This document shows, piece after piece, positions 1 through 8,265 of a DNA stretch of 64,000 bases. Source of the stretch: SB11 sp035906255 (lineage in GTDB: Bacteria; Bacteroidota; Bacteroidia; UBA8524). A program made the translations under genes and the position numbers. Position 1 is the stretch's first letter. Each line of letters opens with the position of its first letter. The stretch spans positions 33,317-97,316 of the forward strand of contig JAMIFM010000019.1 of NCBI GenBank assembly GCA_035906255.1. Reading direction: 5' to 3'. A model generated the notes under the pieces. The model was given only the letters and a program-made list of their open reading frames with translations, did not search any database and was not told the DNA's origin.

Positions 1-1
1 A

Positions 2-466
2 GATGCAGTTACAACCACAGGTTTTTCTGTAGGGATAAATTATTTTTATAAAAACTACCTGAATTTTGTGGGTAATTATAGTTGGAACATACTTGACCGC
101 CAAGGCAGTACCGACCCTATTATTCCTGCCTTTAACACCCCTGCACATAAATTTAATATAGGTATTAACGGACGTGAGATAAGCAGTAAACTGGGCAGCT
201 TGCGCATACGCAATTGGGGGTACGGTATTAACTATCGCTGGGTACAAGGCTTTAGATTTGAAGGCTCACCGCAGTTTACAGGTGATGTACCTACGTATGA
301 TATGGTTGATATTCAGACCAATTATGTGGTATCAAGAATTTACACCACCTTTAAACTGGGAGCTAATAACGTACTTAATAACAAAGTGATACAAGTGTAT
401 GGCGGCCCCAAAATAGGCAGGCTGATATACTTCAGCGCCACCGTTGATTTACCGCATTGGAAATAG
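2..466 (+). CDS. TonB-dependent outer-membrane receptor, C-terminal part (partial)
   Basis: The reading frame is open to the left edge, so only the last 155 or so residues are present and the true start lies outside the window. Alternating aromatic and polar strands (NYSWNILDR, GYGINYRWVQGFRF, RIYTTFKLGANNVLNN), followed by a last strand ending in PHWK, fit the end of a 22-stranded TonB receptor barrel; the LGANNVLNNK segment is the usual penultimate strand signature. The substrate cannot be told from this piece. A 124-base gap separates it from the next gene, so the two need not be co-transcribed. Confidence 0.75.
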   Translation, partial: DAVTTTGFSVGINYFYKNYLNFVGNYSWNILDRQGSTDPIIPAFNTPAHKFNIGINGREISSKLGSLRIRNWGYGINYRWVQGFRFEGSPQFTGDVPTYDMVDIQTNYVVSRIYTTFKLGANNVLNNKVIQVYGGPKIGRLIYFSATVDLPHWK

Positions 467-590
467 CATTTTCGATAGTATTGTTTAAACTTATCTTAGA
501 ATAAGGTAGTTGAAAATAGTTGCCTTTTTATTTTGTGTATATTCGTTTACAATTTTTTTGTCAATTAAGCCTCTTAAATACATTTGTTTT

Positions 591-1439
591 ATGAAAAAAG
601 TAATCCTATCATTTTCTCTAATATTATACATATCAGTTATTTGTGCTCAATGGAACGGTGCTAATCCTTTATGGACAGCTTCAAAAGTATCCGTAGGCAG
701 TGGCATTACCCCATTGGGTAATTTGCACATTGACGGGGCTGGGTGCGGGTATCATGGGTTAGTAATTAGGCAACCGTTATCAGGCTGTTTACCGGGTAGT
801 CCATTAGGAAATTTGATACGTGTAGATTATCAAAATGCTTTATCAAATTTTGTCCCTGCATTCATAGTTACAGCCGATGGTTATTGTGGTATCGGAACCT
901 ATGCTCCTGTTACTCGTTTTCACCTTGAAGGCAATGGATATGTAAATGGTAATATAGGGATAGGTATAGCAAGCCCATCAGCACCTTTGCACGTTGTGGG
1001 TACAAGCTTTTTTAATGGCAGTGTGGGGATAGGCATATCAAGTCCAGCACAAGCCCTTCATATAGCAGGGGGAAGCATAAGAATTGATAACGGTGATTTT
1101 ATAGTAACCAACGCAGGTACCACAAGTTTCAAAGTATATAGCACAGGTTTTGTGCGCGCACGTGAAGTATTAGTAGATTTACAACCCATCCCCGATTATG
1201 TATTTAGTGTAGGATATGAGCGATTAAGCCTGTTTGATTTGGAGCAATACATCAAACAACACAAACACCTGCCGGGTATAAAATCCGAAGCAGAATACCA
1301 ACAGCAGGGAAGCATAGGTTTAGGTGAATTATCGGTTAAATTGCTTGAGAAAGTAGAAGAGCAGGCCTTGTACATACTAGAATTGAACAAGAAGATTGAA
1401 GCATTGGAAAAAAGAATGGAAACCATTGAAAAACAATAA
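591..1439 (+). CDS. Secreted tail-fibre-like repeat protein with S74-like C-terminal region
   Basis: The chosen ATG at 591 gives a clear signal peptide (MKKVILSFSLILYISVICAQ); the frame is open further upstream, but that extension only adds a hydrophobic stretch before this peptide. The middle carries repeats of the type IGIxxPxAPLHVxG (residues about 105-165), typical of beta-structured fibre stalks. The C-terminus has the HLPGIKSEAEYQQQG and LGELSVKLLEKVEEQ segments seen in many Bacteroidota fibre-like proteins. It ends in a coiled coil (about 245-282) that could trimerise it. It starts a cluster of four genes with gaps of 1-4 bases. Function unknown, probably a surface fibre. It has no sorting domain of its own. 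Confidence 0.75.
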   Translation: MKKVILSFSLILYISVICAQWNGANPLWTASKVSVGSGITPLGNLHIDGAGCGYHGLVIRQPLSGCLPGSPLGNLIRVDYQNALSNFVPAFIVTADGYCGIGTYAPVTRFHLEGNGYVNGNIGIGIASPSAPLHVVGTSFFNGSVGIGISSPAQALHIAGGSIRIDNGDFIVTNAGTTSFKVYSTGFVRAREVLVDLQPIPDYVFSVGYERLSLFDLEQYIKQHKHLPGIKSEAEYQQQGSIGLGELSVKLLEKVEEQALYILELNKKIEALEKRMETIEKQ

Positions 1440-1441
1440 TT

Positions 1442-2035
1442 ATGCTTAAACAGTTTTTTTGTTTTGTAATCTTAGTACATGGTGTGATTTTAGAAACAAG
1501 GGGACAGGATACTGTTTTAAATTCTCATAAATGGCAGATAGGGATCCAAAACCATGCTCTTCTTACTTGGGGAAGCCACTTTGGTGTTTTTACCAAAGCC
1601 CATATAGTATTTAACTATCACAAAAATGCTGCAATTAATGCAGGAATAGTAACCCACCCTATTCGGTTTTTATATAGAAAACGTGGTAGGGACTTAAGTA
1701 TAGGAGTGTATGTAGGTCATCAATTTACTTTTTTATCAACTAAAAAAAGGGATATCAAAGTGTTTGTTAATACACAATTTTGTTATGGACAGGGCGATTT
1801 TGTTTATGATATCGATTATGCCAAAACTTCTAACTCCTCTAATGATGATGGTGCGTTTTCATATGTGGCAAGTGCTGTTTTTGGTGTGTTTGAAATTGCG
1901 GTCGAAAAAAAATGGGAAAATAGCTGGTATGTGCAGTTAGCACCAAACACAGGGATAAAGTCAGTATACGGACACAAGGTGTGGAAAAATTATTTTTTAA
2001 CTGGGGCGAGTATTACTGTCGGAAAATACTTTTAA
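1442..2035 (+). CDS. Predicted small outer-membrane or exported protein
   Basis: A 197-residue protein with an N-terminal signal peptide ending near TRGQ (residue 22). The rest alternates short beta-strand-like segments (HKWQIGIQNHALLTWG, GVYVGHQFTFL, WYVQLAPNTGIKSVYG) and ends in an aromatic residue, FxxGASITVGKYF, as outer-membrane barrels do. I do not recognise the family. The ATG lies two bases after the preceding stop and the next gene begins four bases after this stop, so it is very likely translated as part of the same mRNA as its neighbours. Confidence 0.65.
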   Translation: MLKQFFCFVILVHGVILETRGQDTVLNSHKWQIGIQNHALLTWGSHFGVFTKAHIVFNYHKNAAINAGIVTHPIRFLYRKRGRDLSIGVYVGHQFTFLSTKKRDIKVFVNTQFCYGQGDFVYDIDYAKTSNSSNDDGAFSYVASAVFGVFEIAVEKKWENSWYVQLAPNTGIKSVYGHKVWKNYFLTGASITVGKYF

Positions 2036-2039
2036 GGAA

Positions 2040-4235
2040 ATGAAAAAAATTATTTCTATCACCTTTGCAATGGTTTGTTATGTTGCAACCTATTGTCAGA
2101 TTAACTTAGTAAAAAATTGGCATTTTCAATTTGGATTTGGGGAACCTGTATGTGTTTATTGTCATTGTGGTTCGGGTTCTCCCCCTACCTGTACAAATCA
2201 AAATATTCAAGCGGATATTTACGATTGGCTAAATGCTGAAACTGAAGATAATTGTAATTATTGTAATGCGAGCGGAAAACAAAACTGTCCCACAGCGGAT
2301 TGGGTGGACAAAGATTCATGTCCCAATGGTTTGGAGATTGGAGGATATCCTTTGCGAACAGCGTCAGATAGGTTTATCAGATTAGGAAGAAAAGGTTACA
2401 AACAGTATCAAGGTGGAGTTGACCCTTCGGAAAAATTTTATGAGGGGGTGCGTTCTACACTTAATCAAGACGTGCAAGGGTGGACAGATTACATACTAAG
2501 GGTGAAGATAGCTGCTGAAAGCAGTGATATTGGGAATACAAGAAGTTTGAGGGTTACTTTTTCTAAATATGCCGATCATTGGTACCGTAAGTATAAAAAC
2601 GTAACATTAGAAGCAGCACACTTTACTTTGCCTGCAAACACGCCGCATCATTGGTACACTTTTGAAAAAAAGTTCAGTACATCACTTCACAACCAAATGA
2701 AACAGATAATTGTTATCAGAGACAGGGGGGATGATGGCGGGTATTTGTTTGTAGATAATGTTGAGTTGTATGAGTATTGCCCTAATTTACTGCCTATTCA
2801 GAAACGAACTTTTGACTCTACTGATTTATATAATATAAATTTTGACCCGTTGCCAATGGAAGGTAAAATGGTGCATTCAGGCGATAGTGTTACGAGTTTA
2901 TTACCACAAGGTGAAGTTGTTTGTGATTCGTTGTCAAAGATTAACTTCAAAGGCGAGTGGGAAGTACGGTTGAAACCGGGCACAAGGATTAAGCACGGAG
3001 CAAATTTTAGAGCTTATATTTCACCCTGCGGTGTGGCTTGTCCCATTCCTTCTGCTTATGTGGCAGAGGATACTTCTTTGTGCGGTAATGGCGTAGATCC
3101 TGTTTCAATTGGCGGCCCTTCTGAGCCTACAATTGAATATACTTGGACTTCTGAGCCAGCGGGTGATATAGTATTGTTAAGCAATCCGACCATTGCAAAC
3201 CCTACTTTTTTGCCGCCATTAACCGGCAGGGGTACAGTGCGGTTTAAACTAAAAGCTACCAGCCCTTGTGGTTCTGAACAAACACGTTTTGTAACTGTAA
3301 CTTATGACAACAGCCCGTCAAACACTCCTTTTTTTGTTATGGATAGTCTTTTTAGTCAAGATTCCATACAATTCACGTTAAAGCAACTTGATTCTAAAAC
3401 AGAAAAAATCAAAGTGCAGATACTTAGTTGTGATGGTTTAGATACCCTTGAAGAATATATATTTAACAATAAAATTGATTTTAATTGCTGCGATTTTAAA
3501 TATAAATATAATAATTATTTAAACCCATGTAATTGCTATAAGGTGAGAGTTGCTACCAAAAATTACTGTTTTGATACTTGGAAAGATACCGTTTTTACCC
3601 ATACACGCAATTCTACCTTTGATTTTGCTATTTTAACTAATGCAGGGCATCGTAATCAAGACGATATATGTTTCAAAGTAAAAGGAGCTACGCACATAGA
3701 GTTTACTTTTGTAAACCGTTGGGATCAACCTCTAAAACAATATAGTGTCACTGTGGATGATACGGTAATGTGTTTTAAGGTACCTAATGTACCAACCGCG
3801 ACATACAGGATACTTGGTACTGTTAAAGATTGTGGTGGCAATGACCATGATTTTGATTTTTTGTTTGCTGTGTTTGATAGGAAATCCAATTCTACAAAAG
3901 GCGATTTTACCCAAAAACCTAATGTAAATATTGATGCTATCGGAAGCCCTGAAAATAGTATTGGAGGGAAAGAATTAGAATATGTTGTTTATCCCAATCC
4001 TGCAAACGATGAGCTACATTTTACATACTATACAATCAATGATAACACATCAACTAATATCAGTGTATTTGATGCTTTAGGAAAAGAATTACTTAAATTT
4101 GAAAGCATTAAAACAATTGCAGGCAGACAAGAGGATATACTTGATGTTGCTACATTAGCAGACGGGGTCTATTTCCTAAAAATTCAGATTGGCAATGATA
4201 AAAAAATGGAAAGGTTAATTATCAATAGAAACTGA
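2040..4235 (+). CDS. T9SS-exported surface protein with cysteine-rich N-terminal region
   Basis: A 731-residue secreted protein. After a signal peptide (to about residue 19) comes a jelly-roll-like domain beginning LVKNWHFQFG and ending DNVELYEYCPN. Near its start it contains nine cysteines within about 60 residues (CVYCHCG, CNYCNASGKQNC). A short beta domain (KPGTRIKHGANFRAYISPC) of the type common in T9SS cargo follows, then Ig-like regions. The C-terminus is a type A sorting domain: VVYPNPANDELHF, ISVFDALGKEL, LADGVYFLKI, ending ERLIINRN. The protein should be exported and anchored or released by the Por secretion system. Role unknown; the jelly-roll could bind carbohydrate. Confidence 0.8.
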   Translation: MKKIISITFAMVCYVATYCQINLVKNWHFQFGFGEPVCVYCHCGSGSPPTCTNQNIQADIYDWLNAETEDNCNYCNASGKQNCPTADWVDKDSCPNGLEIGGYPLRTASDRFIRLGRKGYKQYQGGVDPSEKFYEGVRSTLNQDVQGWTDYILRVKIAAESSDIGNTRSLRVTFSKYADHWYRKYKNVTLEAAHFTLPANTPHHWYTFEKKFSTSLHNQMKQIIVIRDRGDDGGYLFVDNVELYEYCPNLLPIQKRTFDSTDLYNINFDPLPMEGKMVHSGDSVTSLLPQGEVVCDSLSKINFKGEWEVRLKPGTRIKHGANFRAYISPCGVACPIPSAYVAEDTSLCGNGVDPVSIGGPSEPTIEYTWTSEPAGDIVLLSNPTIANPTFLPPLTGRGTVRFKLKATSPCGSEQTRFVTVTYDNSPSNTPFFVMDSLFSQDSIQFTLKQLDSKTEKIKVQILSCDGLDTLEEYIFNNKIDFNCCDFKYKYNNYLNPCNCYKVRVATKNYCFDTWKDTVFTHTRNSTFDFAILTNAGHRNQDDICFKVKGATHIEFTFVNRWDQPLKQYSVTVDDTVMCFKVPNVPTATYRILGTVKDCGGNDHDFDFLFAVFDRKSNSTKGDFTQKPNVNIDAIGSPENSIGGKELEYVVYPNPANDELHFTYYTINDNTSTNISVFDALGKELLKFESIKTIAGRQEDILDVATLADGVYFLKIQIGNDKKMERLIINRN

Positions 4236-4236
4236 T

Positions 4237-4800
4237 ATGAAAAAATTGATTCTACTTGGTGTTACAACGGCTTGCCTATTTTTACATTCCTGTAAAAAAG
4301 AGGATAGTTCAAACACTGATACTACAAAACCAATGGGTAATACATTCATATCATTTACAATGGACGGCAGGTGGTATGAAACCCAAGGGGAAGTACCCGT
4401 GGGTGAAAATGTGGATTTGCATAGATGGTTTGTTCTCCGTGCACCTAACAGATTTGACCCGAATTCAGATATTGGTTTTGGAATGCGTAATACAAAAATT
4501 GATTCTGTGTCATTGCCTTATACTTTTAAGGCCATAATAGGTGGTTCAAAACCCAATGTAGAAATTTTTTATCTCACTAAAGAAAACGGTCATGATATTA
4601 TTTACACAATCACTTCAGCGGGATTTAGAAATACCATTGTACTTTCAGAAGTAGATACCGTAAATAAATTGATTAAAGGCCATTTTGATGGTGTAGGAGC
4701 CAAGTATAAGCAAGAGATAAGTGATGATTCAGTGAAGGTTACTTTTATCTCAGATGTAACAATATCTGATGGCAAGTATGTTCTGAGTTATAAAAAGTAA
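4237..4800 (+). CDS. Predicted lipoprotein of unknown function
   Basis: A 187-residue protein with a lipoprotein signal peptide; the lipobox is LFLHSC with Cys19, followed by KKEDSS, a charged linker typical of Bacteroidota surface lipoproteins. The mature part (FISFTMDGRWYETQG) resembles small lipoproteins that open with a beta-strand containing a D-G-x-W-Y pattern, but I cannot name a family. Its ATG starts one base after the stop of the T9SS protein before it, so it closes the four-gene cluster. The RNase P RNA promoter lies only about 37 bases downstream. Confidence 0.7.
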   Translation: MKKLILLGVTTACLFLHSCKKEDSSNTDTTKPMGNTFISFTMDGRWYETQGEVPVGENVDLHRWFVLRAPNRFDPNSDIGFGMRNTKIDSVSLPYTFKAIIGGSKPNVEIFYLTKENGHDIIYTITSAGFRNTIVLSEVDTVNKLIKGHFDGVGAKYKQEISDDSVKVTFISDVTISDGKYVLSYKK

Positions 4801-4836
4801 AAGTAAGTGTTCCGCGTGTCCCACTAAAAATATCAA

Positions 4837-4844
4837 TACCTTTG
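4837..4844 (+). promoter_or_regulatory. -7 promoter element of the RNase P RNA gene
   Basis: TACCTTTG is a perfect match to the Bacteroidota -7 motif TAnnTTTG. The P1 stem of the RNA begins five bases downstream, where transcription is expected to start. No clear -33 TTTG is visible. Confidence 0.65.
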
Positions 4845-4848
4845 CAGC

Positions 4849-5245
4849 GGCAGAAAGGTTCATCGCCTCGAGCAATCGGGGAGGAAAGTCCGGGCAACAC
4901 AGGGTACCATGCTTGCTAACGGCAAGGTGCGGCAACGTACAGACAGTGCCACAGAAAATAACCACCCCGCCCCGACGTGTCGGGATGGGGAAAGGGTGAA
5001 AACGCAGGGTAAGAGCCTACGAGCCTCGTGGCGACATTGGGGCAGGGTAAACCTCATGGGTTGTAAGACCAAATAAACCCCTGCGCCTCCAATTGGGGGC
5101 AAAGCGCGGCCCGCGCCATAACTTGCCGCAAGGCAGGTTGCAGGGAAGGGTAGGTTGCACGAGCAGGCCGGCAACGGTTTGCCTAGATAAATGATGAGCA
5201 GTCCCGATGTATCGGGATGAACAAAACCCGGCTTACTCTTCTGCC
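4849..5245 (+). ncRNA. rnpB: RNase P RNA, bacterial type A
   Basis: The catalytic RNA of RNase P, which cleaves the 5' leader from tRNA precursors. The region shows the conserved GAGGAAAGTCCGGGC block (about 4880-4894), the ACAGAAA element (4950-4956), and the ACAAAACCCGGCTTA block near the 3' end (5221-5235). GGCAGAA at 4849-4855 pairs with TTCTGCC at 5239-5245 to form P1, which sets both ends and gives about 397 nt. Stem-loops such as CCCGACGTGTCGGG (about 4972) and TCCCGATGTATCGGGA (5203-5218) fit the variable helices. A T-run follows P1. The open frames across this locus on the minus strand are artefacts. Confidence 0.95.
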
Positions 5246-5322
5246 ATTTTTTACTGTCAACACCACTCATTATCCACATTATCCAATAACTGTTTCACTT
5301 TTCTGAAATTTTATCCGAAGTT

Positions 5323-5330
5323 TGATACCT
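5323..5330 (+). promoter_or_regulatory. -7 promoter element of the response-regulator gene
   Basis: TACCTTTG, a perfect TAnnTTTG match, ends 34 bases before the ATG at 5365. It gives the regulator its own promoter, separate from rnpB. Confidence 0.6.
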
Positions 5331-5364
5331 TTGTTTAATAAAATATACACTTAGGCAGTTTAAT

Positions 5365-6726
5365 ATGGCAAACATCCTGATTATAGACGACGAGAAAAGC
5401 ATTAGGAATACCCTTAAAGAAATTCTTGAATACGAAGGGTATAAAGTTGATGAAGCTGCCGATGGACAAGCGGGGCTTGAAAAATTAGAGAATCAGGATT
5501 TTGACGTAGTGCTATGTGATATAAAAATGCCCAAAATGGACGGAATGGAAGTTTTGAGCAAAGCCGCAGAACTTGCCCCCGATGTGCCTTTTGTGATGAT
5601 AAGCGGTCATGGTACTATCGAAACTGCTGTTGAGGCCACAAAAAAAGGTGCGTATGATTTTTTGCAGAAGCCGCCTGATTTGAACCGTTTGTTGATTACC
5701 CTCCGCAATGCGGCAGATAAAAACAAATTGGTGGTAGAAACCAAAATACTAAAACGTAGGGTAACCAAAACCCGCGAGATAATAGGCGAGTCGCCAGCAA
5801 TAAAATCAATTCTTGAAACTATTGAAAAAGTAGCCCCAACCGAAGCTCGTGTATTAATTACAGGCGAAAACGGAACCGGTAAAGAATTGGTAGCCCGTTG
5901 GATACACGAAAAAAGCAACCGTGCAGGTGCTCCGTTGGTAGAAGTGAATTGCGCTGCAATACCATCTGAATTGATTGAAAGTGAGTTGTTTGGACACGAG
6001 AAGGGTTCGTTTACTTCGGCAGTTAAGCAACGCATCGGTAAATTTGAACAAGCCAACGGCGGTACGTTGTTTTTGGATGAAATAGGCGATATGAGCCTAT
6101 CGGCACAAGCAAAAGTATTACGTGCCTTGCAAGAAGGTAAAATTGCCCGCGTAGGCGGCGATAAAGAAATAGATGTAAATGTGCGTGTAATAGCGGCCAC
6201 CAATAAGGATTTGCTAAAGGAAATAGACCTTGGTAATTTCCGTTTGGATTTATACCACCGTTTGAGTGTAATATTAATACACGTGCCCACGCTTAATGAG
6301 CGTTTGGATGATATTCCGTTGATTGCCGAGAAGTTTTTGAAAGAAATTTGCGAAGACAGCGGCTTATCGCGCAAAACATTTACACCACAAGGGCTTGAAG
6401 CTCTAAAAGCAATTGAATGGACAGGAAACATCCGTGAGTTGCGCAACGTGGTTGAACGTTTGGTGATATTGAGCGATACAAAAATTACCGACCAAGATGT
6501 GGTAAATTATGCAAACCCCGGTAGGGCGGGTAGTGGTAAATCAATGTATGAGAAGTTTGACCGTTTTCAGGATTTTAAAGATTATGCGGAGAAATGCTTT
6601 ATCGAAGAAAAACTGAAAAAGAATAACTGGAATATTGCCAAAACAGCCAGCGAAATAGATATACAGCGCAGCCACTTGTATAACAAGATTGAAAAATTCG
6701 GGCTGAAACGCGAAGGAATGGAATAG
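5365..6726 (+). CDS. NtrC-family sigma-54-type response regulator
   Basis: A 453-residue two-component regulator with three domains. The receiver (1-120) has acidic pair D8-D9, phospho-acceptor D52 (LCDIKMP), S80 and K102. The AAA+ domain (about 140-370) has Walker A GENGTGKE at 167-174 and Walker B TLFLDE at 234-239. A Fis-type helix-turn-helix lies at the C-terminus (WNIAKTASEIDIQRSHLYNKI). It should respond to a histidine kinase; no kinase gene is adjacent. The L1 loop that touches sigma-54 reads GSFTSA (214-219) instead of GAFTGA, so a normal sigma-54 interaction is less certain. It has its own TACCTTTG promoter after rnpB. Target genes cannot be told from here. Confidence 0.92.
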   Translation: MANILIIDDEKSIRNTLKEILEYEGYKVDEAADGQAGLEKLENQDFDVVLCDIKMPKMDGMEVLSKAAELAPDVPFVMISGHGTIETAVEATKKGAYDFLQKPPDLNRLLITLRNAADKNKLVVETKILKRRVTKTREIIGESPAIKSILETIEKVAPTEARVLITGENGTGKELVARWIHEKSNRAGAPLVEVNCAAIPSELIESELFGHEKGSFTSAVKQRIGKFEQANGGTLFLDEIGDMSLSAQAKVLRALQEGKIARVGGDKEIDVNVRVIAATNKDLLKEIDLGNFRLDLYHRLSVILIHVPTLNERLDDIPLIAEKFLKEICEDSGLSRKTFTPQGLEALKAIEWTGNIRELRNVVERLVILSDTKITDQDVVNYANPGRAGSGKSMYEKFDRFQDFKDYAEKCFIEEKLKKNNWNIAKTASEIDIQRSHLYNKIEKFGLKREGME

Positions 6727-6793
6727 TTGCTGTTGAGTTGTTGGCTGGTTACAAGACCTTTAATTTCAAATTTCTAATTTCAAATTTGTAACC

Positions 6794-7750
6794 GTGATAG
6801 GGACGGATATAGATAAAGCGGCAGAATATTTAAAAAACGGGGAGTTGGTAGCAATACCCACCGAAACCGTATATGGCCTTGCCGCCAATGCGTTTGATAC
6901 GCAAGCTGTAACCAAAATATTTAAAGCAAAAAACCGCCCCTTTTTCGACCCGTTGATTGTTCATACCCATAGTATTGATACGGTACACCAATGGGTAGAA
7001 AATATACCCCCGCAAGCAATTGAGCTGGCCAATATCTTTTGGCCCGGCCCGCTAACGCTGGTATTGCGCAAGAAAGACACAATCTCTGATTTGGTTACCG
7101 CAGGTAACCCCACTGTGGCAGTGCGTGTGCCAAATCATCCACTTACATTACAGTTATTATCACAGTTAGATTTTCCATTGGCAGCCCCAAGTGCCAACCC
7201 GTTTGGATATGTAAGCCCTACTACGGCGCAACACGTAAGCGACCAATTGGGAGATAAAATACCCTATATTTTAGAGGGCGGCCCAAGTAGGGTAGGTATT
7301 GAATCTACCATTATATCATTTGCAGAACCTGTGCCTGAAATACTGCGTTTAGGCGGGACATCCATCGAAAAAATAAAACAAGTGATTGGGGATATGGAGG
7401 TTAATATTAACCAGCATTCAAACCCGCAAGCACCCGGACAAACTGATAGTCATTATGCACCCCATGCCCGTTTTGTATTGGGCAGGGTAGAGGAGGCCAA
7501 CGTATCTGTGGATAATTTAGTATATACCGGAGCAATTACTTTTTCGCGTCATATTCAGCTACTTCCGCAGGAAAACCAAATACGTTTATCGGAAAATGAA
7601 GATTTAGACGAAGCGGCGAGCAACATTTTTGCCGCGATGAGACTCTTGGATAAAAAAGGCATGAAAGTAATTTATGCTGAGTTGCTGCCTGATACAGGCT
7701 TAGGACGGGCAATAAACGATCGCTTACGACGGGCAGCTCACATAAAATAA
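6794..7750 (+). CDS. L-threonylcarbamoyladenylate synthase (Sua5/YwlC type)
   Basis: Makes threonylcarbamoyl-AMP from threonine, bicarbonate and ATP, the first step of tRNA t6A37 modification. The N-terminal YrdC domain has the signatures GELVAIPTETVYGLA and KNRPFFDPLIVH, then FWPGPLTLVL and PLAAPSANPFGYVSPTTA. The extra C-terminal Sua5 domain ends in GLGRAINDRLRRAA, so this is the long Sua5 form (318 residues), not the short YrdC form. The start is GTG at 6794; no ATG precedes it in frame, and the protein then begins with the expected MIGTDIDKA. It is preceded by an A/T-rich spacer with a short direct repeat (AATTTCAAATTT). Confidence 0.92.
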   Translation: MIGTDIDKAAEYLKNGELVAIPTETVYGLAANAFDTQAVTKIFKAKNRPFFDPLIVHTHSIDTVHQWVENIPPQAIELANIFWPGPLTLVLRKKDTISDLVTAGNPTVAVRVPNHPLTLQLLSQLDFPLAAPSANPFGYVSPTTAQHVSDQLGDKIPYILEGGPSRVGIESTIISFAEPVPEILRLGGTSIEKIKQVIGDMEVNINQHSNPQAPGQTDSHYAPHARFVLGRVEEANVSVDNLVYTGAITFSRHIQLLPQENQIRLSENEDLDEAASNIFAAMRLLDKKGMKVIYAELLPDTGLGRAINDRLRRAAHIK

Positions 7751-7833
7751 CCACTTTTGGCATACTTTTTTCGGTAGCGGGGATAACTCTGTTATTTGTT
7801 TTTAAGAAAAATATTTTAATATTGTAGCATTGA

Positions 7834-8199
7834 ATGAATAGAATTTTACTTACAATACTTTCAGTTATTATGTTTGGTACAGCGGCAATAGCGGGCAATG
7901 CACCTGCTGGCCCCGGTGATAAAAACCCTGTTATCAAATCATACCCTAATCCTGTTTCAGTTGAACTTACAGTTGAAATACAATTAGTGGCTAATAACTT
8001 TACTAAAGCTGAAGTAAAAATCGTTAACCTTCTTGGTCAAGATATTGTACCCGCAATTAAAGCCGATTTAGAAGGACTAAACAACACATTTAAAGTAGAT
8101 GTGCGCGAAGTTCCCGCAGGTATCTATTTTATGGAGGTAACCACCACCGCAACCGACGGTTCTACCTACACCCATACCAAAAAAATCACAAAACACTAA
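7834..8199 (+). CDS. Stand-alone T9SS sorting-domain protein
   Basis: A 121-residue protein made of a signal peptide (MNRILLTILSVIMFGTAAIAG), about ten linker residues, and what is otherwise a complete type A T9SS C-terminal domain: SYPNPVSVELTVEI, VKIVNLLGQDI, VPAGIYFMEVTT, ending THTKKITKH. Known type A domains target much larger passengers to the Por secretion system; here there is no passenger. A degenerate -7 element (TAATATTG at 7817-7824) lies just upstream of the ATG. The lepA promoter follows at once. It could be a secreted structural peptide, a competitor for the sorting machinery, or a gene remnant; length and frame are intact. Confidence 0.75.
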   Translation: MNRILLTILSVIMFGTAAIAGNAPAGPGDKNPVIKSYPNPVSVELTVEIQLVANNFTKAEVKIVNLLGQDIVPAIKADLEGLNNTFKVDVREVPAGIYFMEVTTTATDGSTYTHTKKITKH

Positions 8200-8250
8200 T
8201 TTCTTATTCCTTTTTACTGCTCAATAGGATAAACTTACGTCCTTAAAAGC

Positions 8251-8258
8251 TATTTTTG
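8251..8258 (+). promoter_or_regulatory. -7 promoter element of lepA
   Basis: TATTTTTG, a perfect TAnnTTTG match, ends seven bases before the lepA ATG at 8266. Transcription would start only a few bases before the start codon. Confidence 0.55.
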
Positions 8259-8265
8259 CACCTTC

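Noticed and set aside
4860..5279. Open frames on the minus strand across the RNase P RNA locus
   Set aside because: They overlap a structured RNA with conserved RNase P motifs and have no family resemblance; artefacts.
5607..6446. 279-codon open frame antisense to the response regulator
   Set aside because: Long shadow of a well-supported gene with clear domain motifs; the antisense translation is low-complexity.
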